A DNA stretch of 64,000 nt from Pyxicephalus adspersus (GCF_032062135.1 NC_092861.1:63509895-63573894); one strand, 5' to 3'; positions 11,748 to 24,345 are shown, numbered from the stretch's first letter. Notes: a model not told the origin generated them from the letters alone. Numbers and translations are program-made.

Positions 11748-11970
11748 TGACCCTGATTTATGAAAGCTCTCCAAGGCTGGAGAGAATACACTTTCAGAGA
11801 AGAACTGGGTGATCCAGCAAACCTGGAATGGATCTGGTCCAGGATTCAAAACATTTGTTAGCAAATAGAAAAGGATTTTTAAAAATCCATTCCATGTTTT
11901 CAGGATCACTCAGTTCACTTCTGAAAGTGTATTCACTCCAGCCTTGGAGAGCTTTCATAAATCAGGGTCA
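11748..11970. mobile_element. Palindromic MITE, family A, copy 1
   Basis: A 223 bp element with long terminal inverted repeats: left TGACCCTGATTTATGAAAGC then TCTCCAAGGCTGGAG; right CTCCAGCCTTGGAGAGC...ATAAATCAGGGTCA. Internal halves (CTGGGTGATCCAGCAAACCTGGAATGG and CCATTCCATGTTTTCAGGATC) are also inverted, so almost the whole element can fold. Copies 2 and 3 are at 14975 and 18857. No transposase is encoded. Confidence 0.8.
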
Positions 11971-12082
11971 CTGTTTTGCCACACAGCTCCAGTCTTACCG
12001 TACATATAAACAAAGGGTTCACTGGTTGGCGAACATTCAATATATTGCATTAAATGCCCACATGCCACATCCCAAATATAGA

Positions 12083-12211
12083 CCAAATTGATATGTGCAG
12101 AGAAACGGGACTTTAACAGCATATATAAAACTCCTAAAACATTTAAGTTAAAATGTTTTAATAGTTTTATATATGCAGTTAATTCCTGTTTCTCTGCACA
12201 TATCAATTTGG
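12083..12211. repeat. 129 bp near-perfect hairpin
   Basis: CCAAATTGATATGTGCAGAG at 12083 is matched by CTCTGCACATATCAATTTGG ending at 12211. The inner parts (GCATATATAAAACT / AGTTTTATATATGC, then AAAACATTT / AAATGTTTT) also pair, leaving a loop of only a few bases. It resembles a small palindromic MITE. The open frames on both strands here are by-products of the symmetry. Confidence 0.85.
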
Positions 12212-14974
12212 TTTTTAGGATTTACAGAGAAGGCCAAAGACTAGGTTGGATAGGAAATCTCAAAAAGGTAAACAAAATACAATGAACTGTCAGGAAAGGT
12301 AGAACATGTTTTGTGACATATTTCCCATCAAGTCTATAAAAAATATCTATTTAAAGCCAAATGCAAAAATAGCCCCATGTGTTAGTGTGCAAACACAGAA
12401 ATAAAATAGGGATAGCCTACTGACTTTGAAACAACAATTAAACTTTTAAAAAAAGCAAGTGTCAGAAGCAAGCAAATAAACATATTGAAATATTTCCAAT
12501 AGAGACGCATAGATGACAGCAGATAATTGAGTGAGGATAATATTTGTAGTGATAGACTTGAGCACTAGATGGCAGTAATGTAATCCTAGTTTACAAGATA
12601 CCTGATGAATGTTTTTTATGGAAGGGGGTCAGTGATCCAACAAATTAAAGTCTATTACAGTAATGTTTATTTTCCCAGTGGGCATCATTGGTTTAGTCCC
12701 CTATATGTTGTTTCCTCTATCCCGACAGTCACGAATAGAAAAAAATAATTTTTCCTAGAAAAGCAGATGGCAATAAACCTACTAATTCTGTAAAATTATT
12801 ACCACCATTACCTCCACTTTGTGATGATCTGTGATTGATCAAATATTATACTAAATGACATGTATAGCCAGCTCAGTGGAAGTAACTCCACAACTAACTG
12901 CATAGCTGATACTGTACATTTGTAGAATGTTTTGATACACACAGTAAGGTATTTGCAGTATTTGCACTGGCATCATTGGGAATACCATGATGGCAAACAA
13001 CAGAAAATCCAGAAACATATTTGCATTGTAAATTGTAACTTTATATGTGCTTCTAGCTCATTGGTCAAGATATCACCATATCATCATGTTCTTATCAACT
13101 GCATACCTAATTTGAAAGCTAGCAAAAGACACAATTAATGGTAACAGATCAGAAAATGCCCATTTGTGTGCATGTGAGGGGGGTCTTGTGGGCTTCCTAA
13201 AAGTGTTAATGTAGGATAAATGCACACTAAAATGATTTTGGAAAATGGGAACTAGCAGGCACAGGTGGCAGTCCTTTTCTAGTCTGCTCATACAACAGTA
13301 GGCTTGATAAGATTGTCCTCTGATCTGACTGGTGTCTGTAAATAGTTTTAGACATTAGATGAGAATTGGTGACACCCTGAATAAAAGGTAAACACATCAA
13401 AGTATACCTACATAGATTTAATTATGTACAACAAACACTCAGGTATGTATCTCTAGGGAAAAAACAGGTTCAGTCATTACAACAATAGTATGTACTGCCA
13501 ACACTGGCTGTAGACATACAGGTAACCTGTTCTACAAGCTTGGTTCAGTCAGAAAAGTGGTTATTGGCAAATTGACAATATTCTTTCATCTGATTAACAC
13601 TGCGATCTAATGTTCTGTATTTAAATAGGTCCAATTATCCAAACCATAGTGACGTAAATATAAATATCACCTGACTGAATGTATTTGTTTGATCTCAGGA
13701 TAACTGGGCAGGACTATGACAGGTACCTCAAAGGATACAAAATACAGGTTGATTCACCAAAAAAGGATCAGGTAATATTGTTTTCAGTGCACTGCAATCC
13801 GGGAAACTCATGATAATGGTTTCTACAGAAAATAAAATATACTTTTTAGATAACGCCTCAAAAGGGAAAGGAATCTAGGGAATTCATGGCTATTTACCAC
13901 ACCTTCTAGGTAATAGGATTTTAGGTAATAAGCCAAGAGTGGATCTTGGTGAAGTTTTGATAAAATAAAAGAGCCATCTTCTTTAATTACAAAACAATAG
14001 TGAAGTTGGTGTGGCTCTCTTGTGCCGTTATGTTATGACTGCTGCAGCTGATACACCACTGGGGTAACACTGGAAAACATATTATATCAACATATATCAA
14101 CATTTTACCTTGCAGGTAAGGTGAGTATTATTATGGCACAAATTAATTTTGGGTATGGTTGTGGCTTAAATGATGTCTTTTTAATTTGCTTTTTTACTAT
14201 CAAAAATATAATACATTTTTTCCAAAGATATTTTTCTTAACTCATTTTTAGCATATATTTATGTCGTCATTATTACTGGAAACAATTATAATTTACAGAG
14301 AAAATGGTGGAGAATGAATCCATCCTGAGGAAATTTGAACCAGGGGGTCAAATAGTCTGGGTGAGCATTTACATGAGCCACTTCATTCTGTAAGGGGGGT
14401 TATCCAAGAGGCAGGATTCAGCAGTACAAACTACAAGTAGATGCAACAGGTACCAGGGTGAAGAGGCAAATTAAGCTGTGGCAGGGTTATTGAATGTATA
14501 AGGATCTATGGGAGACCATGAGAGCTACTCAAGTTCATAATGGTGTCTTACATTGCTTCAATTTAGTAATTATCCTGCTGATATGCAACATGTTTTCTAA
14601 GTGATTAAACGGGATTTGCCAGGTTAACAGAGTGAAAATGTAAATGGCTAACAACACAGCTCTGAATAATGTGGTTCATCATGCAGCCTAAGCTAACCTG
14701 TTCACAAAGAAACATGTTTTATAAGTCAGTTTATTAAGTGAAAGACAGATTTATCTATATAGATGTTGACGCTTACAGATTTGTTTTTCTGTAATAATAT
14801 GTATCAAGTCTTTAGTTAAAGAATATACCATCCACGGCCCCGTAGGTCAGAACATGGCAAAAAAAAAGGCTTCTGGAAATTGAACCTCTTTTGTCACTGA
14901 ATCACCCAAGCTAACTCCTGCACTGTGCATATTGTGAAAATGACAGTTGAAACTTGCAGACTACAAAAAGACTA
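12212..14974. other. No recognisable feature
   Basis: No convincing coding or repeat structure. The 13073-13291 minus-strand frame is short and motif-free. Confidence 0.4.
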
Positions 14975-15439
14975 TGGGCCTGATTTATTAAAGCTCTCCA
15001 AGGCTGGAGAAGATACACTTTCATCAGTGAAGCTTGGTGATCCAGCAAACCTGCAATGGATTTATTCAAAGTCATTTGCCAGCAAATGTTTTCAATCCTT
15101 GACCAGATCCATTTCAGGCTTGCTGGATCACCCAGCTTCACTGCTGAAAGTTTGTCTTCTCCAGCCTTGTAGAGCTTTAACAACCTTGGCAGTATTCCCG
15201 AGTGTGGCTCGGGGTGATTTTTAAATGCCAAAAGCGGAAACCTTGAGCCACACTCGGGGTAGGAAAAAAAAATATAATTTATGATTTGTGTTTCAAACGT
15301 TATCATACCCAGGAGTTATTCCTAAGAATTACAGGCCTAAAATATTAAACAACAAATTTCCATGCAAAACAATGTAGGACTTTTGACATAAAAATACGGA
15401 CATAATTAGAACGCCAGGGTGGTTTTTAAATCAGGCCCA
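14975..15439. mobile_element. Palindromic MITE, family A, copy 2, interrupted
   Basis: The left end is TGGGCCTGATTTATTAAAGC. The inner part contains GGTGATCCAGCAAACCTGC and the inverted GGCTTGCTGGATCACCCAGC. The right arm runs to AGAGCTTTAA at 15180, then a 245 bp TTAA-flanked element intervenes. The right terminus TTAAATCAGGCCCA resumes at 15426-15439. Joining the two parts at a single TTAA restores the family's expected right end. Confidence 0.75.
15181..15425. mobile_element. TTAA-flanked non-autonomous DNA transposon (piggyBac-like)
   Basis: A 245 bp insertion bounded by TTAA at 15177-15180 and 15426-15429, the TSD of the piggyBac superfamily. Ends are CAACCTTGGCAG and, inverted, AAACCACCCTGGCG. 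It contains an internal inverted pair, CCCGAGTGTGGCTCGGGGT / GAGCCACACTCGGGGT, spaced by about 35 bp. No transposase is encoded. Superfamily is inferred from TSD and termini only. Confidence 0.6.
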
Positions 15440-15477
15440 ATGGTTTTCATGGTTCTCTGCTTGGACGCACTGATAAC

Positions 15478-15895
15478 TAGGGATGAGCCAGCGAGTTTTT
15501 CAAACTCGATCTTGCTGCAAATTCGGCCATTCTCGTTTACCGAAATTGTAAGCGAGAGCAGCCGGTGTAAGTTCACCGTTCGAGATCGAATTTTAATCAC
15601 AAAAAAGCTTAAAAAAATTTGCGGGCTGTGTTGATCAATGAATGCGGCTGCATTCATTGATCAGCTCAGTATGTGATCCCTGGCACTAGAGGTTTTGAAT
15701 GGGGAGACTTGTCCCCAATTAACCTCTAGCGCCCTGGAAATCCACTGCGATGCCCAGGCACTAGAGGTTAATTAACCTCTAGCGCCCTGGAAATCCTCCT
15801 GTACTGATTTCCTGGAACTTCCGACAGGTCCTGGAAATCGGTTCCACGAAATTTCCAGCCCCTTTGGAAATTCGAGCTGAACTGAACTGTCCTGC
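15478..15895. repeat. CpG-containing dispersed repeat (ACTAGGGATGAGCC type)
   Basis: Starts ACTAGGGATGAGCCAGCGAG and carries TTCG-rich blocks (TCAAACTCGATC, ATTCGGCC, CCGTTCGAGATCG). It has repeated CACTAGAGGTT / AACCTCTAGCGC units that pair with each other. Shares CACTAGAGG, CCTCTAG and TGGGGA(GA)CTTGTCC blocks with the element at 61703-62354, so the two look like members of one superfamily. Confidence 0.55.
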
Positions 15896-18442
15896 TCTTC
15901 ACTTATTTATAAATTAAAGTTGTCATTGTAGAATTCCATACTCAGACTAAACTTTAGACTTTCTTAGCAAAGTGACTACACAAGTCAGCGACTCCAAAGA
16001 TTCTAAGCATCTGAAAAGAAGCCATATATTCAGATAACATAATGTCATTAAGTACACTGCTACACAGCAAGCATAGCAGGGCACAACAAAGTGTAATGCA
16101 TTTATAAATTTTATATATCACCTCTTTAATACATAACAAAAAAGCTTTTGCCATGTTAATTTCTATATTGTACATTGTTTTGATTTATTTGGTGGTTAAA
16201 TATTGTGGACATGTGTTGGCAGCCAATAATTTCTGTACCTCGATCTCTTGTAATCTTAAAGTATCTAAATATAAACCGAGGTAACTATTTTTACCTGAGA
16301 ATATGGGTACCCTGCTTTGACAAACCTAGGGCACATATTGAGGCCACCACTGCTAACATCTTAAACACAAATGAACAGAAATGCCATAAATGAATGTGAA
16401 TAAATATATCCACAATGTATTGTTTTTAAAACATTTATTTAAAAGAGAAACAACATTTAAATAACAAGGGAGGGTTAATGCATTTTTTCCATTTTTTACA
16501 GGTTAAAGTATTTTGTAATTTTTAGGTTCTGATAGATCATTTGCCCACAAATGATCTTTTGACCATGGTTGTTGGCCCCTAGTAGATGGTGCCATGTCTC
16601 TTGTCTCCACTGGGACAAGTTTGTTAAACACTTTACAGGAGGGCACAGCACCATTAATTGGTGTGACCCATGTACAAATCAAGATTTTTTTTTTCTAATG
16701 GCATTTTTGTGGGCAAAAAAATCAAACAGTATGTCTACCAGGTTGATGGAGTGAGAAAGGTTTAGAAACATTAGGAACGGAATATTAGAACCCCTGTTGG
16801 ATTTCTATTTGTCTGCATCCTTTTTGCAGATTTATGGTCACATTTTTTGTCTTGTAAAGCTTATGTGAACAGGATGGAAAGAGGAAATTTTTCTTTAACA
16901 TAGCACCTGATAGCAGTAAAAACCCAGTAGGACTTGTAATCTTTCGCTACCATATCCAAAATAAGTACAGTTTTGCTATATTTAAACTTTAATTATACCG
17001 CAGCATCATATCACAACACTATAGCATATTCTTTCATCTTCTTTCCAGAAGGCTGTGAAAAGGGCTTATAGAGAAACTAAAGTGCTGTTTGAAGCTTGTT
17101 ATGTGACTTACTTTTTTTCTCAAGGAAATACACTGTTGGCTTTTTTTAGTTGAATAACTTGGGAGACATTTGATATAACTAATCCAAATATGGAAGCTAT
17201 TTGTGTGTACCTAAATCACATTTTATCTTTATTTAAATTTGAGTTTTTGTCAGATATAGACACATTATCAAATTCATTCTTACTTTTAATAAACCGATTC
17301 ATCAAATGGGTGTATTATATCAATATCTTATATGTCTATGCTAGTCTGGCAGCACAGATACACTGTGTATTGAAACTGCATAGTTTATTCCCGCTCATTT
17401 GCTCATGAAGCAAAATGGCCCGACACATTCATTTATATACAGATAAGCCATTAACCTCAATCTCTGCACATGCTTTCTCTTGCTTCTGCTATTTTAAGCT
17501 TAATGCTAGAATCTTCCATTATAGAAATTAAATACATTTTCATAATATGCCATTAAATTACTTTTAGTAAAGCACTCATCTATGCCATTAAATTACTTTA
17601 TTGAGATTTTCAGTCTAGACATTATCAAAACGCACTGTAAGCCATGCTCACACCTCATTTTAGCAGGTCTGCGGCACAATAACTCAGGACATGTGTTTAA
17701 GTACAGTTATTGAGTCAGAAAATAAATAATAACCTGACAAAAGAGACAAAGAATTATTTTTTTCACGACCACATATACATTTTATAAAGTTGTCAAACAA
17801 AACAATTTGGACGTTATAACCTATAATTATACTTAATGTGAATGTGTGTGGTAAAGCAAATAGGAAAGCAACACTGCTGCTGTCTCCAATCTCAGGTGAT
17901 CTGTACTGCAAAAAGACAGTCTTGTTGCATTTTCAAGAATACCCCTGTGATTTGCAGGCAGATTGCAAATAAAGCCTTGTGTAGTTTTAGGTTAATTATA
18001 GCTTGACTGGGGTACTAGTATTCCCTAGGAGAAAATCACCCATGTAAGAGGCGCATGGGGTTGTGAGAACAATGGGTAGAATACTTGACCAAACTGTTTA
18101 TTTGTTTAATTTACGAGGCACTTACACAGCAACAGGAAGATATTGTCCATCATCACACTAATCTAACATGTGAAGTGGTATGTCCTTGTCCATCTTTTAG
18201 GCAGAATCAAAGCATAGAAAATATTCTAAATTTAAAAGCTAACCAGTGAGTTTGCTGACACAATACTAAAAACCAAAGGAGCACTGTTTAGTTATTTTGG
18301 GAGTATTTAGAATGGCTTTGTAATTGAAGAGACACACCTATATATCTTCCAGAAACTTCAATCCTCCCATGCAACACAAATATCTGAGACAATATTTGCC
18401 TGAGGTGATGGTATCACTGACAGAACTTAACTCTTTTGAGAC
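15896..18442. other. No recognisable feature
   Basis: AT-rich DNA. A 17 bp direct repeat (TATGCCATTAAATTACTT) occurs near 17547 and 17582. No gene can be supported. Confidence 0.4.
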
Positions 18443-18445
18443 TAT

Positions 18446-18853
18446 AGCTACATACACACTTCCAATTATTATCGTCGGAAAACGAACGACGAACGTTCCT
18501 GCACGATATATATGAACGATCGTATAGCACCGATACTGCACATAGAGGTAACGACACGATCGTTCATAGATATTGTACACACAATAGATACGATCGTTTA
18601 AGCGATAGAGGAACTATGTGCACGACAGGAAAGTGAACGGACGTTCGTTCATCACGCATGCTCTGAACATGGACGATCAACGAACGATGCTCAACGATCG
18701 TCGTCCAATCCGATCCGCTGGTCCGGTCGTTCGTTTCCAGCGACTTTCCTCGTTCGTCGGCGTCGTTGGTTACTTTTTTACGAACGATTTTTTGCCCAAT
18801 CGATCGTTCGTCGTTCGATTGGAACGATAAAAATTGGAAGTGTGTACGCACCT
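18446..18853. mobile_element. CpG-rich MITE, family B (Harbinger-like), copy 1
   Basis: A 408 bp element with termini AGCTACATACACACTTCCAA and, inverted, AGGTGCGTACACACTTCCAA, flanked by TAT (18443-18445 and 18854-18856). A 3 bp TSD suits the PIF/Harbinger superfamily, though TAT is not the canonical TWA. The interior is full of CGTTCG/CGAACG and other CpGs. Open frames here are non-coding by-products. Confidence 0.7.
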
Positions 18854-18856
18854 TAT

Positions 18857-19059
18857 GGGTCTGATTTTAAAAGCTCTCTAAGGCTGGAGAGGATACATTT
18901 CATCAATGAACCTGGGAGATCCAGCAAACCTGGAATGGTTCTGGTCTGTGATACAAAACATTTGCAAACAAATAGCAAATTACTTCCATTCCACATTTGC
19001 TAGATCACTCAGGTTCATTTATGATCTTCACCTTTGAAAGCTTTCATAAATCAGGTCCA
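18857..19059. mobile_element. Palindromic MITE, family A, copy 3
   Basis: GGGTCTGATTTTAAAAGCTC...GAGATCCAGCAAACCTGGAATGG, the inverted CCATTCCACATTTGCTAGATC, then GCTTTCATAAATCAGGTCCA. It abuts family B copy 1. Removing that element and one TAT gives a junction (GAGACTAT + GGGTCTGATTT) nearly identical to the flank of copy 2 (AAGACTATGGGCCTGATTT). Confidence 0.7.
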
Positions 19060-22000
19060 CTATGACAATTATGAAATCTCACATGTGATGTGGTGTCAAT
19101 GATTTTATGAATATTTTACAACAAGTGAACTTTGTAAAGGTCAAAAACATCATTACACAATTTAAAGGTTACTTTATGGTGTATGTAAACCTCATTTCTA
19201 TTTTTAGTATTTCTGACATCATGTCTTACTCATTCTTTCATTATCATAAATTTATTGTGAAGTTTCTTTTATGAGGATCCTGCTAGTAAGGACTTAACCT
19301 GTTGAATGGAAGCTGACAACACTGAACAATTGCAGCAGCAGTAATGAAGTTGCTTGGAAAACTACAACAAAATTACGAGATCAAGCCAAGTGAATGTGAC
19401 TAACCAATACTAGATAAAAAGCAACATGGTTTCTTGCATTAATTTTCAGCAGTAATAAGTACATCTAAAGGCAATGGCAAATTTTGAATCCAGTTTCTAT
19501 GTGATGAAAGAATCTGATAAATAACACTTTTACCTTCTCTGAGTCAGTATGCCCCATTTGTGTCTCACATACTCCCAATCTCTGACACTACAGTTTACAA
19601 TGGGAGGGTTTTGGCAGCATAGTCAGTTCAGCCAAACCAGACAGCAACTCAGCAGCTCTCAGACAAGCCAACGGCTGGTAAGTCAGCAGTGACAGTGTTG
19701 AAAATCACATCCGTTGTAAATTCAAGTAGTCAAAGCATACATGAGGGACAACACTTGGCATTTATGAACAGCACAGGAGTGTTCTCATCCTCCAATCACA
19801 GAGGGCTGTACTTTACCGATGATATAAACAGGTATTTTTGGGGCTTTGCAAAGAAACTATTGGAAAACAGTAAAAATGCAAATGCACCTACAAGTACTTC
19901 AGTACTATATTTTTTCTATGCACCCCACTGTTGTACTTTAATTGGGCCTTTAAAAGAAAAGACGTAAGACTGCGAGGATGCATTAATTCAGTCAGACAGA
20001 TCTGACAAAAGTGAATGATCCTCTGACCCCCAGGTTATTATAGGATTTAGAAGACACATAAGGGACAAGAGATGGAACCATGGAGTGAGAAAAGCCACTG
20101 TGGCTGAATTGGTTAAAAATATGTAAAAGAAGAAGGTATAGTTAATTACACCCCATCATGGCACTTATCAAATACAAATCAAGTAAATCTATCTAAACTG
20201 TCACTAATAATTACAGGTAGAGAGACAAGTGTTTTGTCATAGTTTAATGAATACCTGTAAAAGCAACAGCATTTTTAGTTTAATGTTAACTAATCAAGAC
20301 ATAAATGCAGATTGCATTACTAGTAATAAACATCACATGACACAATTCTTCAGTCTTCTTTTCACCAGGCTAAAGATGTGTTTGCTTACACAATTTACAT
20401 AATTTACAATAACTAAACAATAACTTCCACAATGCTTTTTCTTCAAATTTATGTTCCAGCCACTTTTTTTATGGATGTATCATCATAAGGTATTAACATA
20501 ACATTAATTAATAATAACATATATAGGTATAGGTGTAAAGAAACACACAACTTACTCAATATGATAGTACTTGACTAATTGGCACCATCACATAAGGAAT
20601 CCATAGCAAGATGTAGACAACACTTCCAGTGAGTCATAAACAAAGTTAATCTTTACTTCCAGGATTGGAAGGAATAATGGGGAGAAAAAAAGAAGTGCAG
20701 CTGAGAGGGCATACCATACTAAACCTACTGATTTGCCTCATACAGGTAAAGGGCAGGTTAATTTTAAGCTAAGATCTTTGGATGGAGATATCCTCTTTTG
20801 GTAAGTAATCACCTGAAAGTCTATTAGAAGATTCCCTCTACAATATGCACTCTTAAGAACTTGACTCCCTGTCCATGATACATGTATTGTAGTGTATGGT
20901 CTCTAAAACATGTACAATGGACAGAAATTGAAACCCCAAACTGAAATGCTAACAGATTAGTTTGTGCCTTCAATCAGATAATCCCTTTTCTCATCTCCTC
21001 TTCCTGTCTGTGGCCATAATACATCTACATTGTCTAAATACAGTAAAGTACTGGCTAAACTGCTTTGCTATCCTGTAAGCAGCTTTTATTTTCCTCCATT
21101 AAAAGGTGATGGAAGGAGTTATGGTAAAGTTACCTAGAATGGGATTAGCCATAAAAATGTGTTTAATAGGCTCAGCTAATAACAGCCTGCAACAAAATTG
21201 TCTAATGTTCTAATGCTTGTTGCATTGTTAGATAATTGTAAAATAAGTGTCCAATGACAGCCAAAGATGAACAATAAATCTCAGTTAAAAAAATGATCAT
21301 CCTGGAGGATTTGTTTGTGAGATGATAGATTGCTATCTAGCATATGTACAGTCTGTGAACAATCGTAGAACATAAGAATTGCCATTCATGTACACCACAA
21401 CAGTACATAAAATGAGTGTTCTCCTCCAGCACTGTCATCTCTTGCTGCTTCCATGTCTTCTGTACTTGTGCATATGGTGTCTTTCTTTCTGATGTCACCT
21501 CTGCCTCTGTGTAGTGCCATGCTAGTATCTGTCATCCTATCCTATCTGGCCAGTAGTCTGCCATGACCTAGGAATTAACATATTCTTACTGTATGTCATT
21601 GTACACTATACAGTTGTTTGTGGAGAATGGTTGTGTATTGGTAACTTCATTGCATATGATTTTATCTTATGCCTGTGCATTAGCCTAATCCTTTGAAACC
21701 AACATGCTTTTTAATAGTTATGACTAGGCTCAGTGAAATTATATTGAACTGACAAAATATGCGTCTGGTTCAGAATCTGCACTGCTGATTGTGACTGCTG
21801 CACCTCTATCTACACACATTTTGACTTCAACTTACTAAATAACTTACTTACTTACAACTAAACTCTTACACTCCATTCTTCTATCATTTTTAAATGTTTT
21901 ACCTGAAATCAGCCTGCTGCTTTAATCATCTATACTTTTACAAGAAGACTGATCAATTGCAGTAGACATGTAATCAGCATCGAATACCTTTACCACAGTA

Positions 22001-23005
22001 ACAGGAAGATCACTCATAGCTACTGTTTTACAATGCCAATTTTTACAAACCTCTTCAGTTTTGTCCTTGAAAACAAAATTAAAATATAAACAAAACAATT
22101 TTATTTATCCAGTTTTCCTCAAACTGTTTAAATGTTGCAGCATGTTTTTAGTTGTCTACCAGCATTTGCATGCTTGAAATGTAATATTTGCATTAAGAAT
22201 GGAACTAAAGAATATTCTTGAGCTGCACATGCCAGCTCATTGTACATTCTTAGCATGCCATGATAAATCTGTGTGCATCTGCATTGGTTTGTTATTAGAA
22301 GGACAGCCAACATTGCAATCAACAAGGTGGAAGAAGATGCAGAACCCAGAAAAAAGCAAGATTAACAAAGACTCATTGAAGCATGAAATGTACTTCTTCG
22401 GATGTACAATATCTACAGTCAAATGCTAGAAATGTGACAAGCATGTATCCGCAATTTACTCTGGTTCCTTAACTTCAGTCAATAAAATCAGCCTTAATAT
22501 GAGATAGGGAAAGCACCAAGTAAATCTTCATTTAGGTTGGAATGGAATTAATGAATTTTTCACTGCCGTTAATATCTTTGTCACAGCTATATTTGAGAGT
22601 CCAAATCTAACACCTGAAAGCCCCTTCTGTTTCTTATCATTGCAGCCAGATTATAATAGTACACTGTTCAGGTCCACTAATGACAACAAGGCTGCAATTG
22701 TTAGAGCTGACCAGGAATTCTCCAAACAAGAAAAGCAAACACTTATGTTTGCTCAACACTATCATTACATGTATTAAACACACACCGTTGTCATAATACA
22801 ATATTTTTACAAGAGTGGTCCTTTAATACTTTTGAAACTGAAGCGCTCATTGTCTGTGGGTGGAAGCCCAAGAGCTGCATTAAACAGCAGCGTGATCAGG
22901 TGACAGTCTTTTATACGAGCCATATAAAGAGCCAGTAGCAAAGTTGAAAACTATTTTTTAATTGAAAAAGAAACTGAATAATGCATGCTAAGTGAATATT
23001 GGGGG
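19060..23005. other. No recognisable feature
   Basis: About 4 kb without an identifiable gene or repeat. Short open frames at 19689-19967 (plus) and 22128-22429 (both strands) show no motif. Diverged ancient repeats cannot be excluded by eye. Confidence 0.4.
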
Positions 23006-23060
23006 TACAGCGCTGCATAATATGTTGGCGCTATATAAATCCTGTTTATTATTAATATTA
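23006..23060 (+). mobile_element. L2-like 3' tail, short
   Basis: TACAGCGCTGCATAATATGT then TGGCGCTATATAAATCCTGTTTATTATTAATATTA. Only the last about 55 bp of the L2-like 3' UTR and its microsatellite tail are present. Confidence 0.65.
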
Positions 23061-23523
23061 TAAAATTTAAAAAATGTTATTATAAAAATTATAAAATTTT
23101 GTGTGCAGTTTCTTTATATGACATAAATGCCAAAATACATGACATATTGCAGAAGACATAGGCAAATTATGTTATCAGTCACACTGATAACATTTCAGAG
23201 ATTTTTTCTGTTCTGTATTTGGATATTATTGATGTGTACTGCTTTGTGTATGCTAAGAGCACCCAAACATCTTCTCCCTAGATTAATTTTTACATAACTT
23301 GCCCTATTTTCCTTTTATGTATTTCCTATTGTCCAATCATTTACATTTTCCCATACTTTAGAACACTTATGTTTCAACAAAGGTTTATTTATATTTTTTT
23401 ACTATTTGACTGTTATTTTCAGCTGTCATCAGATTCAGATTACATAAATGTATTTTTTATCCTGGTGTGTTACCTCTGTGAATGAAACCTGAAAAGTGTG
23501 TGTGTTTATTTCTCTCAACAGAG
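23061..23523. other. No recognisable feature
   Basis: AT-rich filler between a LINE tail and a MITE. Confidence 0.4.
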
Positions 23524-23526
23524 TAA

Positions 23527-23857
23527 AGCTGCGTACACACTTCCAATTTTTGTCGTTGGAAAGGATCTTTCACGATCCTTTCCAACGACAAGGGAGTGCA
23601 CGATGCATGAACGGTGCTGTACATACAGCACGGTTCATGCTCTATGGAGAGGGGAGGGGGAGAGCGACGGAGCGGCACCCTGCTGCGCGCTCTCCCCTTC
23701 CCTTTCATTAGGATCGGCTGTCGTCCATCGTCCGTGGATCCGGCAGGTCGGTCGTCCGGACGATGGACGACACCGACTGTACACACGGCAGATTTTCGCC
23801 CGATAATTGGCCGATGCCGATTATCGGGCGATAAAAATCTGATGTGTGTACGTAGCT
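23527..23857. mobile_element. CpG-rich MITE, family B (Harbinger-like), copy 2
   Basis: A 331 bp element with termini AGCTGCGTACACACTTCCAA and, inverted, AGCTACGTACACACATCAGA, flanked by TAA (23524-23526 and 23858-23860), a canonical Harbinger-type TSD. Internal inverted pairs include GGAAAGGATC / GATCCTTTCC, CGTCCATCGTCC / GGACGATGGACG and CGATAATTGGC / CCGATTATCG. High CpG for the region suggests recent insertion. Open frames on both strands are not genes. Confidence 0.75.
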
Positions 23858-23860
23858 TAA

Positions 23861-24149
23861 GGCCGGGCTCTGTGCAGGTATTCCCTGTTCTGGGGCCTGG
23901 AAGAAGGTTGTGAGGTCCTCATCAAGGGCTGATGCTTTCTCAGGTATCGGTCCCCAAATCTGTGCCACACACTTCACTTACAGTTGAGTACCTGTTTAAC
24001 TTCCTAGTTGCATCATCTCATCCCTTGCCTGCCCCTAAAACCTGAGTGTGGTCTCTCAAAGGATGGCATCTGAAAAGGGAAAGACTAATGTAAGACTAAA
24101 GAACTAGGGAACAACCAAGAACTTACTGAGGTTAGAGAGGGACAGGGCA
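23861..24149. other. No recognisable feature
   Basis: Moderately GC-rich interval with no supportable call. Confidence 0.35.
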
Positions 24150-24345
24150 GGTGGGTGGAAGGCCAAAATGGCTTTACAGAGTCAGATCATGCAAAGGAAT
24201 AGAACCAAATGTCATACACAGGCCAGTCACTCAGCCAGGCAATATATCAGGGATAGAAAAATGTGAGCCAGTCCAGGGATGGAGCCAAAGGTCATATACA
24301 GGACTCACCCAGCCAGGTGAAGTATCGAAAGGAGAGCTTGAGGTC
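24150..24345. repeat. Diverged tandem pair (about 90 bp units)
   Basis: Two related units share GTCATAYACAGG, AYTCA(C)CCAGCCAGG and ATATCRG/GTATCG blocks: GAACCAAATGTCATACACAGG near 24203 and GGAGCCAAAGGTCATATACAGG near 24280. An imperfect two-unit array in a repeat-like setting. The 67-codon frame across it is not a gene. Confidence 0.5.

Noticed and set aside
18564..18851. Open frames on both strands in a CpG-rich block
   Set aside because: They lie inside a palindromic MITE; few stops are expected from its CG-rich composition.
23457..23977. Several overlapping 70-109 codon frames
   Set aside because: Contained mostly in family B MITE copy 2, with no protein motif.
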